12,236 nt of DNA, from the NCBI GenBank assembly GCA_023301335.1, contig JALZVA010000195.1, positions 1 through 12,236 of the forward strand, given 5' to 3'. Source of the stretch: Akkermansiaceae bacterium (GTDB lineage Bacteria; Verrucomicrobiota; Verrucomicrobiia; Verrucomicrobiales; Akkermansiaceae). The notes beneath the pieces were generated by a model that ran no database searches, had not been told where the DNA came from, and saw nothing but the letters and a program-made list of their open reading frames with translations. This document shows positions 1 through 7,110 of this stretch, piece after piece (position 1 is the stretch's first letter; every line of letters starts with the position of its first letter). The translations under genes and the position numbers were made by a program.

Positions 1-1544
1 AGAAAAATTGCACGCGCTTGGATGTAAGGGTTGGGATCATCAAGTAATGCTTTCACCGCAGGAATCGCGGCTTCTCCGCTTTCTTTCAGTCGCGTGAAGC
101 CAGCGTTTCTTACATTGTTCGCTGGGCTTTTCAGTGTCTCAATTTGCCCTTCCGTTGTCGTAAGATCATACTTTGGTATGCTTCCTTTAAGCTGCTTTGG
201 TGCGATCCGGTAAATAGCGCCCGTATGATTGCTATCTTTCATCAGATGCCCCCCTACTGAGTCGTCAAACCAATCTGCAACATAGATCGCTCCATCCGTT
301 CCAACCGTTACATCGGATGGTCTAAATTTATTAGCAAACCCTGCCTTCGCAGAATCACCTTTCGCAAACTCCTCAGCCTTCTTAACGCGTAAAAAATCGA
401 AGCGTTCTAACTTAAATCCAGCTCCTTCAGGGACAGGATGGTATCCAAAGATCACATTCCTAACAGGCTCTGCTGAGAGTAATAGCCCCTTGTATTTATC
501 TCCTAGAGATCCATTTTCGTAATACGCGATTCCTGTCGGTGCTCCTGCTCCATAGACATCTCCTGCAGGGATCGTGCCTGGATCTTCTTGTCTCCATTCT
601 GCGATAGCTGCTGACTGTCCTGGTCGGCGATCAGTTTGCCACTTTCTCTTTCCATCATACGATGCGAAGCCAAGGTTTCCGTATTCCATCAACCAAGTGG
701 TTCTACATGCTGGAGGGTCATCATTATCGTTTTGGAATACATCTCCAAAGGAGGTGACGGCTTCCTCGTAGCTATTCCGCATATTATGCCCGACAGGTCG
801 GAGACCGGTTCCGTCAGGATTCATTCTGAGTGTTACTCCACCTACATAAATGTGCCCATCATCACTGACAAGACCGGGTTGATTTCCAGCTAGAGGTCCA
901 GGGGATGTTACAGAAGGCGATCCTCCTGTATAAGCACTCCCTGCGCGTAGCGTCCAGCCATCTGTGCCTGTTACAATATGAGTCCCTGCATTCCCTGTGT
1001 TAAAATACCACTGCCCATTAGGCCCTGTGCAAATAGAGTGTAAACTATGATCATGGTCTCTTCCTCCAAAACCGGTAAGTAGAGCCTCTCGTGTATCTAC
1101 TTTCGGGTCAAACACGGCGTCACGGTTCACATCCGTATAAACGATAATTTCAGGAGGCTGAGAAACCACGATTTTATTGTCTATCACAGCGATTCCCAGA
1201 GGGGCGACCAGTGCTTTTTCTTGAACAAACACATGACTTTTATCAGCCTTCCCGTCTCCATCGGTATCCGTAAGAACCATAACACGGTCTCCTTTCGGAT
1301 CCTTCAACGAAGATCTTTTATTACGAAATGAGCGATAGTTACGCCCTTCCGTGACCCACATGCGCCCTTCTGTATCTACATCCATATTGGTAGGGTTGAA
1401 GAACATCGGAGAGGTCGCCCAGAGGGTTACCTCTAGATCATCTGAAACAACAAACGAATCTATAGGAATATGGGAGGTTTGGTTAGTTTGCCCAGTGGCA
1501 ATCTGCAAGGAAGCAGCAATAATAAAAAAGTTAAACAATTTCAT
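1..1544 (-). CDS. Exported PVC-type beta-propeller dehydrogenase-like protein with HEAT-like repeats, C-terminus cut off by window edge
   Basis: The minus strand is open from an ATG at 1544-1542 to the window edge: 514 codons with no stop. Residues 1-19 look like a Sec signal peptide (Lys, then a hydrophobic stretch ending near ATGQ). Residues 30-75 carry the motif pattern FVVSDDLEVTLWA..P..NPTNMDVD..GRMWVTEGRNYR, typical of the 'putative membrane-bound dehydrogenase' N-terminal domain named from Pirellula and Verrucomicrobium. Asp-rich loops at about 93-101 (DTDGDGKAD) and 138-146 resemble calcium-binding loops in this propeller family. The propeller runs to about residue 450 (e.g. DVTVGTDGAIYVADWFDD at 411-428). 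Residues 462-514 read as the start of HEAT-like repeats (LKSPANNVRNAG, LLDDPNPYIQARA). In full-length relatives a c-type heme CxxCH domain often follows; it would lie outside the window and is not seen. It probably acts in the periplasm on sugars or alcohols; substrate unknown. No clear ribosome binding site precedes the ATG. Confidence 0.85.
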   Translation of the reverse strand, partial: MKLFNFFIIAASLQIATGQTNQTSHIPIDSFVVSDDLEVTLWATSPMFFNPTNMDVDTEGRMWVTEGRNYRSFRNKRSSLKDPKGDRVMVLTDTDGDGKADKSHVFVQEKALVAPLGIAVIDNKIVVSQPPEIIVYTDVNRDAVFDPKVDTREALLTGFGGRDHDHSLHSICTGPNGQWYFNTGNAGTHIVTGTDGWTLRAGSAYTGGSPSVTSPGPLAGNQPGLVSDDGHIYVGGVTLRMNPDGTGLRPVGHNMRNSYEEAVTSFGDVFQNDNDDPPACRTTWLMEYGNLGFASYDGKRKWQTDRRPGQSAAIAEWRQEDPGTIPAGDVYGAGAPTGIAYYENGSLGDKYKGLLLSAEPVRNVIFGYHPVPEGAGFKLERFDFLRVKKAEEFAKGDSAKAGFANKFRPSDVTVGTDGAIYVADWFDDSVGGHLMKDSNHTGAIYRIAPKQLKGSIPKYDLTTTEGQIETLKSPANNVRNAGFTRLKESGEAAIPAVKALLDDPNPYIQARAIF

Positions 1545-1742
1545 ACGTTTTATTTATAAATATTATAGTAATGAGTTAAGCTCGAAGTATCAACGAAATA
1601 TAAACATTCGAGGTCTAGCCCGAGTCGGTAATCTTAACTACAGGCTAAATAGATAGCGCCAAAGATCAAATCATTTCTATGTCCTCAGGAGATAATGCAT
1701 AAAAATATGGACACCTCCCTGTCTCCCTAATACTTTTTAATT
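1545..1742. other. Divergent intergenic region between the dehydrogenase-like gene and glgA
   Basis: This 198-base region must hold the promoters for both divergent genes, but I see no -35/-10 pair good enough to call. It contains short dyads: GTTAAG (1575-1580) with CTTAAC (1633-1638), nested around CTCGAA (1581-1586) with TTCGAG (1607-1612), plus TAGCC (1616-1620) with GGCTA (1643-1647) as an alternative pairing. Six-base dyads are expected by chance in a stretch this long, so a structured leader is only a possibility. A Shine-Dalgarno-like AGGAGA (1687-1692) sits near a short in-frame leader ORF (1695-1730). No terminator is seen. Confidence 0.5.
1695..1730 (+). other. Possible 11-codon leader ORF upstream of glgA
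   Basis: ATG at 1695-1697 opens MHKNMDTSLSP and closes at TAA 1728-1730, twelve bases before the glgA ATG and in the same frame. The best Shine-Dalgarno-like sequence in the region, AGGAGA at 1687-1692, lies only two bases before this ATG. That spacing is shorter than usual, so initiation here is uncertain. The glgA start itself has no visible ribosome binding site (preceded by TACTTTTTAATT), which makes coupling to a leader ORF conceivable. It may equally be chance. The peptide has no run of a regulatory amino acid. Confidence 0.2.
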
Positions 1743-3281
1743 ATGCCAGCATCTAAGAAAAAACCTCGAATTCTCGTCGTCACACCTGAGATCACTTATC
1801 TCCCAGAGGGCATGGGTAATCTAGCTCAGCGTATGAGCGCTAAAGCAGGAGGCCTAGCAGATGTCTCCGCCACTCTCGTCCAGCACCTTCATGAACAAGG
1901 TGCGGATGTCCATGTGGCACTCCCAAACTATCGGCGGATGTTCCACCTAGATGTGCAGCAAATTTTCCATAGCACGCATAGAAAACTTTCTGATTCTTTA
2001 GACAACCAGCGTATTCATCTTGCAGAGGATCGTATTTTTTACCGTCGCGAACGAGTTTACTCAGCGATGAAGAACCATAAAATAGCCCTCGCTTTTCAAC
2101 GCGAGGTCATCAACAACATCATTCCCGCAGTACAGCCAGACCTCATTCACTGTAATGATTGGATGACAGGGCTCATTCCCGCTGCTGCGAAGACTCTCGG
2201 CATCCCCTCACTCTTCACCGTTCATAATATTCACTCTGAGAGAATTTTACTTGCCGAAATGGAAGACCGTGGGATTGATCCCTTGGATTTCTGGCAACAC
2301 CTCTACTTTGAAAATTCTCCTGGGGACTACGACTGGACGAGAGACCACAACCCTTGTAATTTGCTTGCTAGCGGATTATTTGCTGCGGATCACGTGAACT
2401 CCGTCTCCCCTACTTTCTTACATGAGGTGGTAGAGGGTAAGCATGATTTTGTCCCCGACCCGATTCGTAATGAGATCTCTTCCAAATTTTACTCTGGTAA
2501 TGCAAGTGGGATTCTCAATGCTCCTGATCCGGCTTATGACCCAGAAAATGACAGCCACCTCGACTACCATTACACTTCGAAAACTCATTCGAAGGGAAAA
2601 GCTGCTAGTAAAATGCAGCTTCAGTCTATTACAGGGCTTAATCTAAACCCTGATGCCCCTCTATTTTTCTGGCCTTCACGACTCGACCCAATGCAAAAAG
2701 GCTGCCAGCTACTTGCTGACATTCTCTTTCAAGTAGTAGATCAATACTACGATCAGGGCTTACAGGTAGCACTGATCGCAAGCGGAAGCTTCAAGCATCA
2801 CTTTGATGACATTGTGAGAATGCACAATCTTTACGATAGAATCGCAGTGGTTGATTTTGAAGAACATCTCTCTCACCTTGGGTATGCGGCTTCCGACTTC
2901 ATGATCATGCCCTCTCGTTTTGAGCCTTGTGGCCTACCTCAGATGGTTGCACCAAAATACGGATCTATCCCCGTGGTTCATGACACAGGTGGTATCCATG
3001 ACACGGTGCAGCATTTCAGCCCAGATAAAACCAGCGGTAACGGTTTCTCCTTTGAGCATTATAGTTCCGAGGGGTTAAAATGGGCGATTGATGAGGCTAT
3101 GCATTTCTATAAGCTCGATGAATCTGTGAGGCACCCTGTCATCACCCGAATCATGGAAGAGGCTAACGCTAAGTTTAACCACGAGGTTACCGCAAAAGAA
3201 TACATCAAAAAATATGAAGCTATTCTTGGTCAGTCGCTCGACTGTCAAACAGTCTCTACACCAACGGCACAGTGCTTGTAA
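1743..3281 (+). CDS. glgA: Glycogen/starch synthase, GT5 family (ADP-glucose:glucan glucosyltransferase)
   Basis: The 512-residue product extends alpha-1,4-glucan chains using a nucleotide-sugar donor, ADP-glucose in most bacterial members. The N-terminal Rossmann domain has the family KxGGLADV motif (K34-AGGLADV), the HCNDW loop (136-140) and HN (161-162). The C-terminal GT-B domain has WPSRLDPMQKG (310-320, with the conserved Arg and Lys) and SRFEPCGLPQM (391-401), which holds the conserved Glu, followed by DTGGIHDTV. Length fits the family. Compared with classical GlgA, about a dozen extra residues (YLPEGMGNLAQRMSA) separate the first beta strand from the KxGGL motif, so this belongs to a divergent subgroup. 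An in-frame TAA at 1728-1730 limits upstream extension, and the ATG has no Shine-Dalgarno. The last ~12 residues lie antisense to the end of the nitrate reductase gene and look non-conserved. No other glycogen genes are in the window. Confidence 0.9.
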   Translation: MPASKKKPRILVVTPEITYLPEGMGNLAQRMSAKAGGLADVSATLVQHLHEQGADVHVALPNYRRMFHLDVQQIFHSTHRKLSDSLDNQRIHLAEDRIFYRRERVYSAMKNHKIALAFQREVINNIIPAVQPDLIHCNDWMTGLIPAAAKTLGIPSLFTVHNIHSERILLAEMEDRGIDPLDFWQHLYFENSPGDYDWTRDHNPCNLLASGLFAADHVNSVSPTFLHEVVEGKHDFVPDPIRNEISSKFYSGNASGILNAPDPAYDPENDSHLDYHYTSKTHSKGKAASKMQLQSITGLNLNPDAPLFFWPSRLDPMQKGCQLLADILFQVVDQYYDQGLQVALIASGSFKHHFDDIVRMHNLYDRIAVVDFEEHLSHLGYAASDFMIMPSRFEPCGLPQMVAPKYGSIPVVHDTGGIHDTVQHFSPDKTSGNGFSFEHYSSEGLKWAIDEAMHFYKLDESVRHPVITRIMEEANAKFNHEVTAKEYIKKYEAILGQSLDCQTVSTPTAQCL

Positions 3282-5464
3282 CTCGGTTGCCTAGAATAGG
3301 TATCAAATGATTCAGCGGTAAGGCGATTGGTTTTTGCAAAATGCATAGGTAAGTAAACTTGTCCCGTCCTAACTGAAGTGCTCACGAAGGCCTTCACCTT
3401 CACCTCTGCACGAGCCGACTTCACCAGCACTTCTTGACCATTCTGAATTCCTAATCTCGTGGCATCTTCCGGATGAATATCGAGGTAAAGTTCAGCTGGA
3501 TAAAGCTTTCTCAACACCGCTGATTTCCCCGTACGTGTTTGCGTGTGCCACTGCGCTGAAGTCCCCCTGCCAGTGAGAAGCACAAAAGGGAATGCCTCGG
3601 ATAGAGGCTCAGCTACAGGTTTTGGCTCCGTATACAAGAACTTCGCTTTTTTATCTGCATGGTAAAATTGGTGATCTTCAAAAAGGCGGCGTTGATTATC
3701 CTCCATCAATCCTTCCACATCATCTTTAGTGCAGGGCCATTGTATGCCCCCTAATTTATCTAACATTTGGTAACTCGCCACTCCTGAAATATCACAAGCT
3801 TGCCCGACTGTTAGTTTTTTCAAAAGCTTAAACACGTTCTCTGGAGTGTCCCATTTCTCAAACATTTTTCCACAGCCCCAATATTCTGCAACGAGGCGGA
3901 AGATATTAAAATCAGATAGAGCTTTTCCTGGTGACTCAGCAATTTTTTTCACCAGTCCTATTCTACGCTCTGAGTTAATAAACACACCGTCTTTTTCTCC
4001 CCATCCTGCTGCGGGTAAAATTAAGTCAGCTTGATCTGCAGATTCCGTATTCGCATACATATCCTGCACCACGAGAAAATCTAACTTCTCCATTGCTTCA
4101 CGATAGCGATCTTGGTTAATCCACGAGTGTGCACCATTGGTCGCGATCACCCATAAGCCTTTAATTTTCCCTTTGTGAATCGACTCAAGGATTTGATCAT
4201 AGGCTAAACTCTGCCCTTCAGGGATAAGTGCTGTATCTATTTCTAACACCTCTGCGACCTTGCTACGATGCTCTTCATTGGCAAAATCATGTCCACCTAA
4301 CAACCCTGTTGTATTACTAAAGAGTCGTGAGCCCATTGCATTACACTGCCCGGTGATCGAATTTGCGCCAGCGCCAGGACGACCTATATTCCCTGTCATC
4401 AATGCCAAGTTAATCAAAGACTGAGCTGTACGCGTCCCCTCATGTCCTTGGTTTACTCCCATTGTCCACCAGAAGGAAACTCTCTTTCCTTGGTGGATCG
4501 TTTCCGCTAGCTTATACAGTGCATCTTCAGACATCCCCGATTGCTCCGCGACATACTCAGGGGTGAAACTTTTCACATGTTCTGCAAAGTATGCGTAATC
4601 ATTCGTGTGTGCGTCAATATACGCCTGATCGACCCAGCCTTTTTCTATCAGAATGTGAGCAATCCCGTAGAAAAAAATCAAATCTGATTTCGGCATGATT
4701 GGGTAGTGCTGGGTTGCGGCTACGGCTGTCTCGGTGGTTCTAGGATCAACTACGATGATTTCTGGATGATGCTTATTTCTTTCTATCCGTTGCCACATAA
4801 TGGGATGTGCAATACACAAATTTGACCCTACTAACACGATCACATCAGACTCCTCAAAATCTTGGTACGTATAAGGTGGCGCATCAAACCCAAAGCTTTG
4901 TTTATAGGCCACTACCGCAGTTGCCATGCATTGCCGTGTATTCCCGTCCCCATGCTTCATGCCCATTCCAAACTTTGCAAGGGCTCCTAGGAAGGCCATC
5001 TCCTCTGTCACAATCTGTCCAGTCGAAATAAAGGCAACCGCTTCTTTCCCATGCTTATCTTGAATCGACTTAAACTTCTCAGTGAATACCTTCATTGCAT
5101 CATCCCACGATGCTGGCTCTAGCTGTCCACCCCGCTCTTTCCTGAGCAACGGTTGTATAGCTCTATCATTTGCTTTTAGCGGTTCTAATGCCTCCCATCC
5201 TTTGGGGCATGCCATACCCATGTTCACCGGATAGTCCGTATCAGGAGTGATATTGATCGCCTTGTTTTCCTTCACATGGATATTCAATCCACAGCCTGTA
5301 GAGCAAAAGCCGCATACTAAGGAAGTCGTTGCTTCAGGTTCAAGGTCTTGTAGTACTTGGCCAAGCCCAAATTTACCAGGCGTGCGTACTAATTTTTCGG
5401 TTTTTGGACCCTGCCACTGACGTATCATTGGCACTTTTTCTAAAAGAGATTTTTTTTTACTCAT
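3245..5464 (-). CDS. narB: Assimilatory nitrate reductase catalytic subunit (NarB/NasA type, Mo-bisMGD and 4Fe-4S)
   Basis: The 739-residue molybdopterin oxidoreductase should reduce nitrate to nitrite. The N-terminal 4Fe-4S domain has C51-x2-C54-x3-C58 and C86 in CPKG. The probable Mo ligand is C179 in GDGNTRQCMATAV, as in the Nap/Nas branch. TGQCNAMGSR (371-380) and ILPAAGWGEKDG (482-493) are typical of assimilatory enzymes. The C-terminal dinucleotide-binding domain starts near residue 625 (FPFVLLTGRGTSAQWHT). There is no twin-arginine signal, so the enzyme is cytoplasmic. The length matches cyanobacterial NarB; the C-terminal [2Fe-2S] extension of Klebsiella-type NasA is absent. The ATG at 5464 overlaps the upstream gene's TGA by four bases (ATGA), indicating translational coupling. 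Codons 3-5 are a run of nine A's. The stop lies inside the convergent glgA gene. A formate dehydrogenase or another Nap-like oxidoreductase is less likely given the nitrite reductase and nitrate transporter in the operon. Confidence 0.93.
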   Translation of the reverse strand: MSKKKSLLEKVPMIRQWQGPKTEKLVRTPGKFGLGQVLQDLEPEATTSLVCGFCSTGCGLNIHVKENKAINITPDTDYPVNMGMACPKGWEALEPLKANDRAIQPLLRKERGGQLEPASWDDAMKVFTEKFKSIQDKHGKEAVAFISTGQIVTEEMAFLGALAKFGMGMKHGDGNTRQCMATAVVAYKQSFGFDAPPYTYQDFEESDVIVLVGSNLCIAHPIMWQRIERNKHHPEIIVVDPRTTETAVAATQHYPIMPKSDLIFFYGIAHILIEKGWVDQAYIDAHTNDYAYFAEHVKSFTPEYVAEQSGMSEDALYKLAETIHQGKRVSFWWTMGVNQGHEGTRTAQSLINLALMTGNIGRPGAGANSITGQCNAMGSRLFSNTTGLLGGHDFANEEHRSKVAEVLEIDTALIPEGQSLAYDQILESIHKGKIKGLWVIATNGAHSWINQDRYREAMEKLDFLVVQDMYANTESADQADLILPAAGWGEKDGVFINSERRIGLVKKIAESPGKALSDFNIFRLVAEYWGCGKMFEKWDTPENVFKLLKKLTVGQACDISGVASYQMLDKLGGIQWPCTKDDVEGLMEDNQRRLFEDHQFYHADKKAKFLYTEPKPVAEPLSEAFPFVLLTGRGTSAQWHTQTRTGKSAVLRKLYPAELYLDIHPEDATRLGIQNGQEVLVKSARAEVKVKAFVSTSVRTGQVYLPMHFAKTNRLTAESFDTYSRQPSYKHCAVGVETV

Positions 5465-7110
5465 CGTCTTAAATTTCCTGGCATTTTAAGGGTTTCTACA
5501 GCTTGAAAGAATAGTTGCTTCGCCAACCACTCTCCCACTAGTAAGGCGAGTAATCCAACAATAGCAAACACTGGGTTTAACGCAGCACATACACTGGCCA
5601 CTGCTAGGAGGGTGAATAAGATCCCACGAACTAATAAGGTTTGTCTTAAGGTTACAAGTTGGATCAATGCGCTTTTCTTTTCTGTGCTCCAGTTTGCTTG
5701 TTTTACAGGAAGTAAGGATGCCCCTTCAATTCCAATTTTAGCAAACCAAGCTACTGCTGTTAGAACTAATAAAAAGACAGGTACTTCTGCATGCACAAGG
5801 GAATAGATCAATAGTGAAGCGGACAATCCACCCGTCAACATTGTTCCCCCAAAACGAAGAACCGTTCTTTTAAATTTCCAGAAATCACGCTTCGTGACAG
5901 CGTAGACCATGATAGAGCAGAACACGGATGCTAGCCCAAGAGCAGATGCCCCCACTCCCGCCAAGAGGATCATCCAGTCCTGAACCTCAGGTATCCAAAT
6001 TGGTAATTTTTCCTGATATTGTTTCACTAGCAACAAGCCAAGGTATACTTTTAAGGCTGGCATCCATGCTCCAAACATCACCACCTCACGGCTTAACCAT
6101 GAAGTCTTTAGACCAAGGAACACACGCCAAGCACCAAATGGACTCCCTAGGTGTAGCAAACTTGCCCCCAAGCCTATCATGCCTAATAGCACAGCTCCGA
6201 TTAGCCACGCCATTTCCGTTTCAATAGCCAAGCTAGGAACTATGCCCCTTGCCACGCAAGCCACTAAGGAAAGTCCTACACTTACCTGAGTAAGCATGAG
6301 CATCCAGCTCAATGGTGTATGTTTGTGTGAGGCCTCAATAGATTCCTCATCCACGGCTTTCATGTCCGCTGGAACACCCCGTCTAGAAATAAATTTTGTA
6401 GATGGGAACGTATAGTTAGAGTTAAATGCTCCCGCTATGATTCTTTCCTCTTTCTCAGCATTCGCATAAATTTCTTTTGTTTCAACCAGTTCTATTTTAA
6501 TTGCTCCGTTCGGGCAGGACTGCACACAGGCAGGAGCTTCACCTTCAGCAAGGCGGTCGTGACACATGTCACATTTCCTCACAATCCCCAGATCCTTATT
6601 ATACTTAGGTACATCATAAGGGCAGGTTAAGGAACAGTATTCACAGCCAATGCACTGGTCATCAAGGTGCCTAACAATTCCTGTATCCGGCATCTTTTCA
6701 TATGCTTTCACAGGGCAACCACTTAAACACGCAGGATCAGCACAGTGATGGCAAGTCGTAGTCACAGTCTGTAAGGCATTTGTGGATGGGCTAATAATTT
6801 TCCCTACATCTCTCCACGACTCTGTTTCATCTAAGCCATTTCTACTATGGCAGGCCACTACGCAAGCTTTACAGCCCGTGCATTTATCCAGATCTACAGA
6901 AAATGAATACTGCTCTCCGGTCGAAGGCTTTCGAATCGGAATCAAATCTTTATAATGCTCTGCCTGAGCTGGCGAGGCTAGTGACTCATGCTTCTGGGAG
7001 AAGCGCTCAATCGCTGTAAGCTTTTTCTGATCCGACAAAAGCTTGTCGATCAAGGTTGTCTCTTTAAGCTCTTCCACCTTGAGAAGAGGTTTATCTGAAA
7101 GCTTAAACAT
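5461..7110 (-). CDS. DmsB-DmsC-like fusion: four-cluster ferredoxin subunit joined to a quinol-dependent membrane anchor
   Basis: With the start at 7110 the product has 549 residues. Residues 75-205 hold sixteen cysteines in four clusters, as in DmsB: C77/80/83/87, C120/123/128/132, C153/156/159/163 and C180/183/195/199. Residues about 268-530 are an eight-helix membrane domain with the DmsC hallmark LHLGSPFGAWRVFLGLKTSW followed by LSRE (319-342). The protein should take electrons from quinol and pass them to a molybdoenzyme; the next gene, a nitrate reductase, is the obvious partner. A longer reading frame begins at ATG 7149. I chose 7110 because GGGGGAGAGA lies directly before it, while the first 13 codons of the longer frame lie inside nirA and look unlike the family. 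The gene overlaps nirA by 8 bases and narB by 4. DMSO reductase subunits are normally separate polypeptides serving a periplasmic enzyme; here the two are fused and the partner lacks an export signal. Confidence 0.9.
   Translation of the reverse strand: MFKLSDKPLLKVEELKETTLIDKLLSDQKKLTAIERFSQKHESLASPAQAEHYKDLIPIRKPSTGEQYSFSVDLDKCTGCKACVVACHSRNGLDETESWRDVGKIISPSTNALQTVTTTCHHCADPACLSGCPVKAYEKMPDTGIVRHLDDQCIGCEYCSLTCPYDVPKYNKDLGIVRKCDMCHDRLAEGEAPACVQSCPNGAIKIELVETKEIYANAEKEERIIAGAFNSNYTFPSTKFISRRGVPADMKAVDEESIEASHKHTPLSWMLMLTQVSVGLSLVACVARGIVPSLAIETEMAWLIGAVLLGMIGLGASLLHLGSPFGAWRVFLGLKTSWLSREVVMFGAWMPALKVYLGLLLVKQYQEKLPIWIPEVQDWMILLAGVGASALGLASVFCSIMVYAVTKRDFWKFKRTVLRFGGTMLTGGLSASLLIYSLVHAEVPVFLLVLTAVAWFAKIGIEGASLLPVKQANWSTEKKSALIQLVTLRQTLLVRGILFTLLAVASVCAALNPVFAIVGLLALLVGEWLAKQLFFQAVETLKMPGNLRR

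Noticed and set aside
574..893. Overlapping plus-strand open frames of 65 and 85 codons
   Set aside because: Both are antisense to the propeller domain of the partial minus-strand gene, with low-complexity, unrecognisable products.
1351..1656. A 101-codon plus-strand open frame at the left of the window
   Set aside because: It lies mostly antisense to the dehydrogenase-like gene, which has a signal peptide and clear family motifs on the minus strand; the plus-strand translation has no recognisable features.
3245..5464. Periplasmic Nap-type or formate dehydrogenase identity for the molybdoenzyme
   Set aside because: There is no twin-arginine signal, the length and motifs match assimilatory NarB, and the operon contains a nitrite reductase and a nitrate permease.
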